Shown here piece by piece: positions 28,322 through 35,840 of a stretch of 64,000 bases of DNA. The position numbers were made by a program, and so were the translations under genes. Below the pieces are notes generated by a model, which was not told the origin of the DNA, ran no database searches, and was given only the letters and a program-made list of their open reading frames with translations. Position 1 is the stretch's first letter. The number at the start of each line of letters is the position of its first letter. The stretch is taken from contig NZ_BSTQ01000009.1 of the NCBI RefSeq assembly GCF_030269605.1, positions 1 to 64,000 of the forward strand, given 5' to 3'. The DNA is from Lentzea sp. NBRC 105346. Lineage in GTDB: Bacteria > Actinomycetota > Actinomycetes > Mycobacteriales > Pseudonocardiaceae.

Positions 28322-29107
28322 TCACTTGATCTCGAACGACTCGCCGTAGACCTTCCAGCGCAGCGGCGTCCTGAGGTCGAGGTTGCCCGCCCTCAGCCAG
28401 ACGCGCTGTGCGGTGTCGATGCGGCTCGTGTCCTCGTGGGCCGGTTCCTGCTTCATCGCCCACACGCGGGCATCCATGAACGCGTTGAGCCACGCCGTCT
28501 CGCTGCCGCCCATCGTCGGCGGCTTGGCGTGGGCGAGCGCTCGGTTGCGGATGCTCCTGAAGCTGGTCCGGTCATCACCGTTGCCGTGCACGACGAAGGT
28601 GTCGTAGTAGGCGAACTGGCCGAGCGCACGGAGACCGTCCAGTTTGGCCGCGGTGACCGCCGGGTTGAAGTACACGCGGTCCCGTTCGGACTCCTGCGAG
28701 TCCTTGAAGATCCAGTCCCTGGCCGCGGTCTTCCAGTCCGCGGTGAAGGTCGGATCGAGACCCTCGTGCGAGTCGGTGCCGTTCACCTTGCGCAGCGCGG
28801 GAAGGTACTTCTCCAGCACGTTCGCGACGGGCTTGCGCTTGGCGTACAGCTCCACGAGGTCGAGCATGTCACCGGTGCCGGAACAGAAGCCGATGATGCC
28901 CGCGGTGTAGCCGCGACCGTCCTTGATGTCCTCGATGTAGCCGAACTGGGCGCGCCAGTTCAACGAGGAGTTCTCCGCGCTGGACACGATCTGCATCGCG
29001 ATGTCCTTCATGCGGGGTTCGGCGAGGTCGGAAGCCGAGGCCGTGCCGGTGGAGGTGAGGGTGACGGCCGCAACGAGCGCAGCCGTGAGCCAGGCGGTGA
29101 TCTTCAC
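28322..29107 (-). CDS. GH46 chitosanase (copy 1 of 3)
   Basis: 261 residues from the GTG at 29107 (AAAGGA five bases upstream). Signal peptide about 1-26. The mature enzyme aligns along its length with Streptomyces chitosanases. General acid E45 is in VSSAENSSLNW and the partner D63 in DGRGYTAG, 18 residues apart as in the N174 enzyme. The C-terminal end GNLDLRTPLRWKVYGESFEI is family-typical. It hydrolyses chitosan outside the cell. It lies downstream of copy 2, separated by a terminator and without the upstream module seen for copies 2 and 3, so it may be weakly expressed or depend on read-through. Part of its 5' half is identical to copy 2 at DNA level. Confidence 0.93.
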   Translation of the reverse strand: MKITAWLTAALVAAVTLTSTGTASASDLAEPRMKDIAMQIVSSAENSSLNWRAQFGYIEDIKDGRGYTAGIIGFCSGTGDMLDLVELYAKRKPVANVLEKYLPALRKVNGTDSHEGLDPTFTADWKTAARDWIFKDSQESERDRVYFNPAVTAAKLDGLRALGQFAYYDTFVVHGNGDDRTSFRSIRNRALAHAKPPTMGGSETAWLNAFMDARVWAMKQEPAHEDTSRIDTAQRVWLRAGNLDLRTPLRWKVYGESFEIK

Positions 29108-29163
29108 GAATTTCCTTTGAGCACAATGAAGTGGGCTCGGCGGCGACTGCGGGGAAGATAGCA

Positions 29164-29193
29164 AACGGGCCGCCGCTGACGCGACGGCCCGTT
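29164..29193 (-). terminator. Terminator of chitosanase copy 2 (repeat type B)
   Basis: Arms AACGGGCCG and CGGCCCGTT; on the minus strand the stem is followed by TTTGCTATCTT. Nearly the same sequence as the terminator at 128-153, including the interior CCGCTSACGCGA. Confidence 0.65.
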
Positions 29194-29206
29194 CACGGAC
29201 ATCGTC

Positions 29207-29998
29207 TCACTTGATCTCGAACGACTCGCCGTAGACCTTCCACTTGAGAGGCGTCTTCAGGTCGAGGTTGCCGTTCTTCAGGAACACCCGCTGGGCGGTG
29301 TCGACCCGGCTGGTGTCCTCATGCGCCTGCTCCTGCTTCATCGCCCACACGCGCGCGTCGAGGAACGCGTTGAGCCACGTGACCTCGTTGCCGCCCTGTG
29401 CCGGGGGCTTCGCCTTGGCCAGGGCGCGCTTGCGGATGCTCGAGAAGCTGGTCTTGTCGCTGCCGTCACCGTGCATGACGATCGCGTCGTAGTAGGCGAA
29501 CTGTCCGAGCGCGCGCACGCCGTCCTTCTTGGCCTGCGACACGGCCGGGTTGAAGTACACCCGGTCCCGTTCGGACTCCTGCGCGTTCTGGAAGGCCTTG
29601 TCCTTGGCCGCGGTCTTCCAGTCCTTGGTGTAGTTCGGGTCGAGACCCTTGTGCGAGGACGTGCCGTTCACCTTGCGCAGTGCGGGAAGGTACTTCTCCA
29701 GCACGTTGCCCGGCTTGCGCTTCGAGTACAGCTCGACGAGGTCGAGCATGTCTCCGGTACCGGAGCAGAAGCCGATGATGCCCGCCGTGTAGCCGCGACC
29801 GTCCTTGATGTCCTCGATGTAGCCGAACTGGGCGCGCCAGTTCAACGAGGAGTTCTCCGCGCTGGACACGATCTGCATCGCGATGTCCTTCATGCGCGGG
29901 TCGTTCAGGTCGGGAGCGGCGGAGGCGGTGCCCGACGTGGTGCCGACGAGCGCCACGCAGGCCAGCAGAGCGGCCGCGATGCGGCCTGAGATCTTCAC
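29207..29998 (-). CDS. GH46 chitosanase (copy 2 of 3)
   Basis: 263 residues with GTG start at 29998. Signal peptide about 1-28. Catalytic residues E48 and D66 in the same motifs as copy 1. It is the copy closest to Streptomyces enzymes in motif detail (AVSQAKKDGVRALGQFAYYD). Secreted endo-chitosanase. A 110-base tract (29787-29896) is identical to copy 1, pointing to recent duplication or gene conversion. Its upstream region shares a spaced GTAAA/TTAAGA module with copy 3. Confidence 0.94.
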   Translation of the reverse strand: MKISGRIAAALLACVALVGTTSGTASAAPDLNDPRMKDIAMQIVSSAENSSLNWRAQFGYIEDIKDGRGYTAGIIGFCSGTGDMLDLVELYSKRKPGNVLEKYLPALRKVNGTSSHKGLDPNYTKDWKTAAKDKAFQNAQESERDRVYFNPAVSQAKKDGVRALGQFAYYDAIVMHGDGSDKTSFSSIRKRALAKAKPPAQGGNEVTWLNAFLDARVWAMKQEQAHEDTSRVDTAQRVFLKNGNLDLKTPLKWKVYGESFEIK

Positions 29999-30048
29999 GG
30001 GATTTTCCTCCGGGCGGATGGGTTCAGGGGACCCGGCGGCGACTGATC

Positions 30049-30109
30049 GAAAGTTACCGGTCCATACCTCTAACAGGCAAGAGTCTTAACCATTTCGGTA
30101 ACCCTTTAC
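30049..30109 (-). promoter_or_regulatory. Upstream module of chitosanase copy 2
   Basis: On the minus strand GTAAAG and TTAAGA stand exactly 20 bases apart (30104-30109 and 30084-30089), followed by a GGTATGGACCGGTAAC-like block. The same arrangement and spacing occurs before copy 3. It probably combines a promoter and an operator. Confidence 0.5.
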
Positions 30110-30127
30110 AGCGGGCGAAACGGACAA

Positions 30128-30898
30128 CTAGGAGATCTCGTAGCTCTCGCCGTAGACCTGCCAGCGCAGGGGCGTCTCCAGGTTGAACTTGCCCTCGTTG
30201 AGGAATCGGCGCTGCTCGGTGTCCACGCGGCTGGTGTCCTCGTGGGCGGGTTCCTTCTTCATCTCCGCCACGCGGGCGTCGAGGAACGCGTGCAGCCACG
30301 TAGCTTCGTCGCCGCCCTGGGATGGTGGGACGGCTCCCGACTGCAATGCGTCGTTGCGGATCGACGTGATGCTGCCGTGCATGACGTAGGCGTCGTAGTA
30401 GGCGAACTGACCGAGAGCGCGCAGTCCGTCGTTCTTGGCCTGCGACACGGCGGGGTTGAAGTAGACGCGGTCACGTTCGTGTTCCTGTGCGTCCCGGAAC
30501 GTCTGGTCCTCAGCGGCCGCACGCCAGTCGTCCGGGTAGTCCGGGTCCAGGCCCTCGTGCGAGTCCGAGCCGTTGACGGACTCCAGGGCCGGGAGGTACT
30601 TCTCCAGCACGTTGCCCGGCTTCCACTGGCCGTACAGGCGCACCAGGTCGAGCATGTCGCCCGTGCCGGAACAGAAGCCGATGATGCCGGCGGTGTAGCC
30701 GCGTCCGTCGTCGATGTCCTCGATGTACCGGAACTGACCGCGCCAGTCCAAAGTGGAGTTCTCCGCACTGGACACCAGCTGCATCGCTATGTCTTTGAGG
30801 CGCGGGTCGGTCAGGTCCGCCGCGGAGGCGGTGCCGGTGGTCGTGAGCAGGGCGGCGACCGAGATGACGACGGCCGCGAGCCTGGGCAGCGTTTTCAC
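30128..30898 (-). CDS. GH46 chitosanase (copy 3 of 3)
   Basis: 256 residues from the GTG at 30898 with GGGAG five bases upstream. Signal peptide about 1-27. Catalytic E46 and D64 conserved. It is more divergent than copies 1 and 2 and has a deletion in the middle (MHGSITSIRNDAL replaces a longer loop), so its substrate cleft may differ. Secreted. First in the row in transcription order; the gap to copy 2 is 129 bases and contains that gene's own upstream module. Confidence 0.93.
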   Translation of the reverse strand: MKTLPRLAAVVISVAALLTTTGTASAADLTDPRLKDIAMQLVSSAENSTLDWRGQFRYIEDIDDGRGYTAGIIGFCSGTGDMLDLVRLYGQWKPGNVLEKYLPALESVNGSDSHEGLDPDYPDDWRAAAEDQTFRDAQEHERDRVYFNPAVSQAKNDGLRALGQFAYYDAYVMHGSITSIRNDALQSGAVPPSQGGDEATWLHAFLDARVAEMKKEPAHEDTSRVDTEQRRFLNEGKFNLETPLRWQVYGESYEIS

Positions 30899-30948
30899 AG
30901 GGACTCCCAATGCTTTCCGGGGACAACCCGGCGGCGGCGCGACGACGG

Positions 30949-31003
30949 TAACTGGCCCAGACCTGTATTGGAAAGGCTCTTAACTATTTGTGGAATCGTT
31001 TAC
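30949..31003 (-). promoter_or_regulatory. Upstream module of chitosanase copy 3
   Basis: GTAAAC and TTAAGA on the minus strand at 30998-31003 and 30978-30983, again 20 bases apart, followed by GGTCTGGGCCAGTTACC. It matches the module before copy 2 in order, spacing and distance to the start codon (about 80-86 bases). Confidence 0.5.
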
Positions 31004-31019
31004 ACGACCGGAAAAGAAG

Positions 31020-31046
31020 AAGGCCCCCAGGAAGCCTGGGGGCCTT
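31020..31046 (-). terminator. Terminator of the subtilisin gene
   Basis: Twelve-base perfect arms AAGGCCCCCAGG and CCTGGGGGCCTT with a three-base loop; on the minus strand it is followed by CTTCTTTTCC. A classic intrinsic terminator, 14 bases behind the stop codon. Confidence 0.8.
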
Positions 31047-31060
31047 CGTTCGGCTTGCGG

Positions 31061-32815
31061 TTACAGGAAGTCCCTGCCGCGGGTGACGGCGCCGTAGGCG
31101 TCGACCATGCCGCGACCGTAGAAGCCGTTGAACTTCGTGTCACCCTCGCAGGTGGCGTCGAACTCGGCCGGACGGCCCTCGTTCGCGTACGACACCGTGC
31201 GCGGGTTCGGGCACGCGCGCTGGATGGCCGTGCCGTACAGCACCGACTCGACCTTGTCCGGGGACAGGGTGAGGGTGCCGGGGTGCTTCTTGTCGTTCTT
31301 GCCGTACTGGCTGACGATCAGCGCCGCGACACCGGTGGCGTGCGGAGCGGCCATCGAGGTGCCCTGCAGGAACTGGTAGTAGCCCACCTGGTCACCGGTG
31401 ACGACCTTCTTGACGCCCGCGGCCTCGCCGGCCGGGGTGACGTTGCCCGCGGCGTCGACGTTGCCGTCGGCGATCGCCACGTTCTTCGGGTACGTCGACA
31501 GGATCAGGTTCTCGTTCGTGCGGAACCACGGCGTGCCGAAGCCGTCGCGGAAGTAACCACCCGGCGCGGAGATCGCGGCCTGCTCGAGACCGTAGTTCGA
31601 GTAGTCCGCCTTCGCCGTCGAGGGGCCGAGCGCGACCACCGAGATCACGTGGTCACCCTCGGTCGGGAGGTTGAGGCACGTGGCGTTGTCCACCGGGCGC
31701 GGCCGGTTGTGGCCGGGCGGGTAGTTCGGCGACTGCGTGTCCTGGCGCGGCTTGCCCAGGTCCTCGTGGTTGTTGCCCGCCGCACCGATCAGCGTGACGC
31801 CCTTGTTGTGCGCGTAGTTCAGCGCGCGCTGGACGGACTTGATGATGGTGCGCTGCTCCAGCTGCTCCTCCGGCGTGGCCGTGGAGTCGTTGAGGCAGTT
31901 CATGTACCACGGGTCGACGTAGAACGACATGTTCACCACGTCGATGCCGACGTCCGCGCTGTAGGTCAGCGCGTCGACCACGGGCTGCAGGAAGAACGAG
32001 CCCGCGTCCTGGCCGGCGCGGACGTTCACGATCGACACGTTCGGCGCGACACCGGAGACGCCGGAGCCGTTGGCGGCGGCGGCGATGGTGCCCGCGACGT
32101 GCGAGCCGTGGCCGCCGTCGTCCCAGTTCGCCGGGTCGACACAGCCGCGGAACTCACAGGGGCCGTCGAAGTCGTTGCCGTCGGAGTCCTTCGGGATGTC
32201 GACGGTGAAGTTGCGCGACAGCTCGTTGTTGAAGTTCGGCGCGATGTCGGGGTGCGACCCGTCGACACCGGTGTCGATGATGCCGACGTAGACGCGCTTG
32301 TCACCGGCCTGCTTCTTGCGGGCGATGTCCGAGCGGGTCAGCTTCAGGCCCCACAGGTACTGGTCGTCCAGCGGGTCGAGACCGGCGGTGGCCGCCTGGG
32401 TCTTGGCCGGAGCGTTCGCCGGAGCGGTCTTGTTCTCCTTCTCGACCTCGTCGCGCTTCGCGGCCGGCTTCTGCGCGGACTTGGCGACGGGCGAGTGGCC
32501 GATCGGCTTGGCGTGCGCCGCGCCGGCCACCGCGTCGGTCGCCGAGACCCGCTCGACGAAGCCCTGCGCGGGCGCCTTCACGGTCAGCAGGCCGACCGCG
32601 GCGTTCTCCTTGGTGACCTCGCCGCCGGACGCCTTGATCGCCTTCACGGCGGCGTCACGGCTGGCGCCGTCTTCTACGAGGACGGTGTACTCGGTGGTCT
32701 TCTCCTGGCCAGCAGACACGGTCGGCGCTGCCCCCGCCGCCTGTGCTCCCACGGCGATCAGCGACAGCGTGGTCGCCACCACCAGCGCCGAAGGAACGGT
32801 TCTGCGTGTTCTCAC
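31061..32815 (-). CDS. Secreted S8 family subtilisin-like serine protease
   Basis: 584 residues, GTG start at 32815 with GAGGAG upstream. Signal peptide about 1-30. An inhibitor I9-like propeptide (about 40-105) is followed by a Lys/Ala-rich linker and a peptidase S8 domain from about 150. The catalytic triad is D181 (IIDTGVDGSHPD), H236 (GGHGSHVAG) and S487 (GTSMAAPHATG). Two additional cysteine pairs are visible (CEFRGC and later). An extracellular general protease. The subtilase lies next to the chitosanases in the same orientation but has its own terminator. Confidence 0.93.
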   Translation of the reverse strand: MRTRRTVPSALVVATTLSLIAVGAQAAGAAPTVSAGQEKTTEYTVLVEDGASRDAAVKAIKASGGEVTKENAAVGLLTVKAPAQGFVERVSATDAVAGAAHAKPIGHSPVAKSAQKPAAKRDEVEKENKTAPANAPAKTQAATAGLDPLDDQYLWGLKLTRSDIARKKQAGDKRVYVGIIDTGVDGSHPDIAPNFNNELSRNFTVDIPKDSDGNDFDGPCEFRGCVDPANWDDGGHGSHVAGTIAAAANGSGVSGVAPNVSIVNVRAGQDAGSFFLQPVVDALTYSADVGIDVVNMSFYVDPWYMNCLNDSTATPEEQLEQRTIIKSVQRALNYAHNKGVTLIGAAGNNHEDLGKPRQDTQSPNYPPGHNRPRPVDNATCLNLPTEGDHVISVVALGPSTAKADYSNYGLEQAAISAPGGYFRDGFGTPWFRTNENLILSTYPKNVAIADGNVDAAGNVTPAGEAAGVKKVVTGDQVGYYQFLQGTSMAAPHATGVAALIVSQYGKNDKKHPGTLTLSPDKVESVLYGTAIQRACPNPRTVSYANEGRPAEFDATCEGDTKFNGFYGRGMVDAYGAVTRGRDFL

Positions 32816-32970
32816 CTGAGCTCCTCACAACCGATGCACGAGGGCGACACCCTGACACGGGAAAAGACCCGCGCGTTAGCGCCTTTCGTAGGAGGTCGCA
32901 ACTGTAGTCGATCAGAAACGGACGGTGATGGGCACTGTGAAAGTAAGACCGGAATCTTGACTTAACACAT

Positions 32971-34101
32971 ATGCAAGTAGTGAAGTCCGCATTCATGCGA
33001 AGACCAGCAATGGTGCTGGCGGGTTCACTGGTACTTCTGCTCTCGGCGTGCGGCCAAGCGGGGCAGAGTGGTGGACCCGCGACGACCACGCGTGCCGCGA
33101 AACCGATTGTCGGAGTGATCCTGCCCGACAAGACGACGTCCGCGCGCTGGGAGGAACAGGACCGGCCGTTGCTCAGTTCGGCGTTCAGCTACGCCGACAT
33201 CGAGCCGTTCATCGAGAACGCCGAGGGCGACGAGGGCAAGTTCGCTTCCATCGCCGACGAGATGGTGCGGCGCAAGGTCAAGGTCCTCGTGATCACGCCG
33301 CTGAGCGCCGAGGGCGGCCTCAACGCGCAGCGCAAGGCGAAGGCCGCGGGCATCCCGGTCATCGACTACGACCGCGTCACGCTGGGCGGCCAGGCCGAGT
33401 ACCACGTGGGGTTCGACAGCGTGAACGTCGGCGCGCTGCAGGCCGACGGGCTGATGCAGTGCCTGGGCAACAAGCCGGGCGCGCAGATCATCGAGATCGA
33501 GGGCGCGCCGTCGGACCACAACGCCACGCTGTTCTCGCAGGGACAACGGTCGCGGCTCGGCTCCAAGTACGACAACGGCACGCTGAAGCTGGTGAAGTCG
33601 CAGCCGGTCCAGGACTGGGACAACGTCCTCGGTGGACAGTTGTTCGAGCAGATCCTCGACGGCAACGGCGGCAAGGTCGACGGTGTGGTCGCGGCCAACG
33701 ACGGGCTCGCGGGCGCGGTCATCGAGGTGCTCAAGCGCAAGGGGCTCGCGGGCAAGGTCCCGGTGACCGGTCAGGACGCCACTGTGGACGGTCTGCGCGC
33801 GGTGTTGCGTGGCGAGCAGTGCATGACGGTCGACAAACCCGTGCGGACCGAGGCGGAGGCGGCCGCACGGCTCGCCATCGCGATCGCCCGCGGTGACCAG
33901 AACGGCGCCGACGACCTGGCGACGGGAAACATGCGCGACCCGGTCGCGAAGCGCGACATGAAGGCGGTGCTGCTGGGCGCCACGGCGATCACCAGAAACA
34001 CCGTGCGGACGCTCGTGACCGCGGGTGTCGTGAAGCCGGCGCAGTTGTGTGAAGGGGATGTGGCGAGGTTCTGCGCGGAGCAGAACATCATTGTCAGCTG
34101 A
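32971..34101 (+). CDS. Sugar-binding lipoprotein of an ABC importer (XylF-like)
   Basis: 376 residues. A lipoprotein signal ends in the lipobox LLSAC (Cys about residue 27). The rest is a periplasmic-binding-protein type 1 fold with the xylose/ribose-type sequence IVGVILPDKTTSARWEEQDR, a KVLVITPLSAEGG segment, and DGVVAANDGLAGAVIEVL. It should capture a pentose or similar sugar. No permease or ATPase gene is adjacent: it is a single gene between the divergent subtilisin and a convergent membrane protein, so partners must be elsewhere. The ATG at 32971 lacks a clear ribosome site; an ATG at 32995 is an alternative. Confidence 0.88.
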   Translation: MQVVKSAFMRRPAMVLAGSLVLLLSACGQAGQSGGPATTTRAAKPIVGVILPDKTTSARWEEQDRPLLSSAFSYADIEPFIENAEGDEGKFASIADEMVRRKVKVLVITPLSAEGGLNAQRKAKAAGIPVIDYDRVTLGGQAEYHVGFDSVNVGALQADGLMQCLGNKPGAQIIEIEGAPSDHNATLFSQGQRSRLGSKYDNGTLKLVKSQPVQDWDNVLGGQLFEQILDGNGGKVDGVVAANDGLAGAVIEVLKRKGLAGKVPVTGQDATVDGLRAVLRGEQCMTVDKPVRTEAEAAARLAIAIARGDQNGADDLATGNMRDPVAKRDMKAVLLGATAITRNTVRTLVTAGVVKPAQLCEGDVARFCAEQNIIVS

Positions 34102-34105
34102 CCGG

Positions 34106-34846
34106 TCAGTCAGGTAAGTCGTGGCGTCCGGAGATGAACTCCTGCACCGCGATCTTCGCTTTGATGATGGGCTGGCGCAGGCGCGCCTCGCGGCGATAGG
34201 CGCGGGCGAGCTTGCGCGAGCCCTCCGTGTAACGCCAGCGCGCCCACGGTGAGCCGGGTCTGGCCAGCCGCACGGCGCCGATCGCGGGCACGACCGGCAG
34301 CAGCACCCCGAGCAGGCCGGTCCAGATCTTGCCCTTGAGCAGCGCGACGATCGCGAAACCGAGGTTGACCGCGATCGCGGCCATGCGCAGCAGCCACGCG
34401 TCCAGCGGCGTGGACTCCGGGTCGAGATCCAGGAAGTCGTCGTAGCCGAGCGGCCGCGCGCCGAGCAGGAAGAGTCCCGTCAAGCCGATCGCGAGGAACA
34501 CCGCGTCCACGCTGAGGCGCCCCGCGTTCGTCCAGTACACGTCGCGCAGGTGCAGGATCAGGGCGAACTCGTCGAGCACGAGCGCGGCGCCCACGCCCAG
34601 CATCGCGGCGAACGCGTTGCGTAGTCCGCCCAGGTCATCGGGGATGACGAGCCCGCCCACGCTGGACACGAGCAGCAGCACGGTGCCGAAGACCACGTGG
34701 TGGACGTGTGTGTCGCCCGCCACGATGTTGCCCGGCCACCAACGCACCTTCGCCCGGATCAGGCGCACGCTGATCCGGATGAACACGAACGTGAGAACGA
34801 GCCCGACGAAGAAGAACAACAGCCGGGAACTGCCGGAGCTGAGCAA
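34106..34846 (-). CDS. Conserved integral membrane protein
   Basis: 246 residues with about six hydrophobic segments: roughly 8-28, 47-67, 75-98, 112-130, 150-170 and 172-192. Between the first two is the polar motif GDTHVHHVVFG, with a His cluster that could bind metal or act catalytically. The C-terminal 50 residues are basic and cytosolic (GSRKLARAYRREARLRQP). I do not recognise a functional family. It ends four bases from the convergent sugar-binding lipoprotein gene. Confidence 0.75.
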   Translation of the reverse strand: MLSSGSSRLLFFFVGLVLTFVFIRISVRLIRAKVRWWPGNIVAGDTHVHHVVFGTVLLLVSSVGGLVIPDDLGGLRNAFAAMLGVGAALVLDEFALILHLRDVYWTNAGRLSVDAVFLAIGLTGLFLLGARPLGYDDFLDLDPESTPLDAWLLRMAAIAVNLGFAIVALLKGKIWTGLLGVLLPVVPAIGAVRLARPGSPWARWRYTEGSRKLARAYRREARLRQPIIKAKIAVQEFISGRHDLPD

Positions 34847-34888
34847 GCAACGCCCCCTGGAGCCAACTGGGGCATCCAGGTTACGCCA

Positions 34889-35239
34889 CTAGAAGCTGAC
34901 GCCACCCTGGATATCGCGCGCCTGGACCACTTTGCCGTGCACGGTGCCGGAGATCTGGTTCGTGACGCCGCCGGTCTCGGCGTGCAGCTGCACCGCCGCC
35001 CACTCGGCCCGCAAACGCTTGCCGAACTCCGGGTCGGCCTGCTCGGCGCGTTCGAGGTGCTCGCTGAGCTCCTGGACCTCCGGCGAGTCCTCCGCCGCCT
35101 CGGTGAGCTGCTCCGCGGCCTCCAGGGCGGCCGTCGCGTCCGGGTCGTCGGAAAAGCGGTCCTTGACGTACTGGTAGAGCCCCACCACCGCGCGTCCCGC
35201 CAGCGCGGCGGCGATCGAGACGAGAACGGGTTCAGGCAT
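34889..35239 (-). CDS. Small protein with VHGKVVQARDIQGG C-terminal motif
   Basis: 116 residues, ATG at 35239 with GGAGG upstream. A short hydrophobic N-terminus (VLVSIAAALAGRAVVGLYQY) is followed by an acidic helical middle (ATAALEAAEQLTEAAEDSPE) and a C-terminal glycine-rich strand motif (SGTVHGKVVQARDIQGGVSF). From memory, very similar motifs occur in many actinomycete proteins, often next to effector or regulatory domains of conflict-type systems. Here it stands alone with no effector visible. The function is unknown. Confidence 0.75.
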   Translation of the reverse strand: MPEPVLVSIAAALAGRAVVGLYQYVKDRFSDDPDATAALEAAEQLTEAAEDSPEVQELSEHLERAEQADPEFGKRLRAEWAAVQLHAETGGVTNQISGTVHGKVVQARDIQGGVSF

Positions 35240-35473
35240 TACAACCTCCAGTGGTCAAGATCTGACGGTAGCAGCGTGAAGGCGGCTCGACTGAGGCCAC
35301 CTCGTCGTGGTTGACTGTCGGAGGTCGTACGTTTCTGTGTTCGTGTTTCACCACGCTCGCGGAACGAAGTTGCGGACGTGGTGCTTTCCTCCAGGTACCG
35401 GAGAAGTGGCCGTTCGAACTTGACCCGGTGGTCGCGAGCGCGATCCGGCACCTGTTAGAGGAGAAGTAGCAAG

Positions 35474-35686
35474 ATGGCAGTACAGGGCACCGTCAAGTGG
35501 TTCAACGCGGAGAAGGGCTTCGGCTTCATCTCCCCCGACAACGGTGGCGCCGACGTGTTCGTCCACTACTCGGAGATCCAGACCAACGGCTACAAGAGTC
35601 TGGACGAGAACCAGCGGGTGGAGTTCGAGATCGGCCAGGGTCAGAAGGGCCCGCAGGCTCAGGCTGTCCGGCCGCTGAACGCCTGA
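35474..35686 (+). CDS. Cold-shock domain protein
   Basis: 70 residues covering one cold-shock OB fold: [15 protein letters not shown] carries RNP-1 (KGFGFI) and VFVHYSEI carries RNP-2. It binds single-stranded RNA or DNA as an RNA chaperone. GAGGAG stands eight bases before the ATG. A leader of up to 230 bases separates it from the divergent gene at 35239, in keeping with the long 5' regions of many csp genes, although no specific element is identified. It is followed by a strong terminator. Confidence 0.96.
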   Translation: MAVQGTVKWFNAEKGFGFISPDNGGADVFVHYSEIQTNGYKSLDENQRVEFEIGQGQKGPQAQAVRPLNA

Positions 35687-35703
35687 TTTAGCTCGGCTAG
35701 GTC

Positions 35704-35742
35704 GCGAAGGCCGTCGTCCCCTCGGGGGGCGGCGGCCTTCGC
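35704..35742 (+). terminator. Terminator of the cold-shock gene
   Basis: GCGAAGGCCG and CGGCCTTCGC enclose a further CCCC/GGGG stem. It starts 17 bases after the stop codon at 35686. Confidence 0.75.
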
Positions 35743-35840
35743 CGCGTCGCGGGCACATCACCGGCTTCCTGCCGGTTGCGTAGGCCGGATCGTCCTTGCT
35801 GATGATCCGCAACGGTGGTGGCGCGCCTAGCGTCCATGGG

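Noticed and set aside
30242-32965. A 907-codon open frame on the plus strand
   Set aside because: It is antisense to chitosanase copy 3 and the subtilisin, both of which have signal peptides, catalytic motifs and ribosome sites. Its text is Val/Arg/Asp-rich shadow typical of GC-rich DNA.
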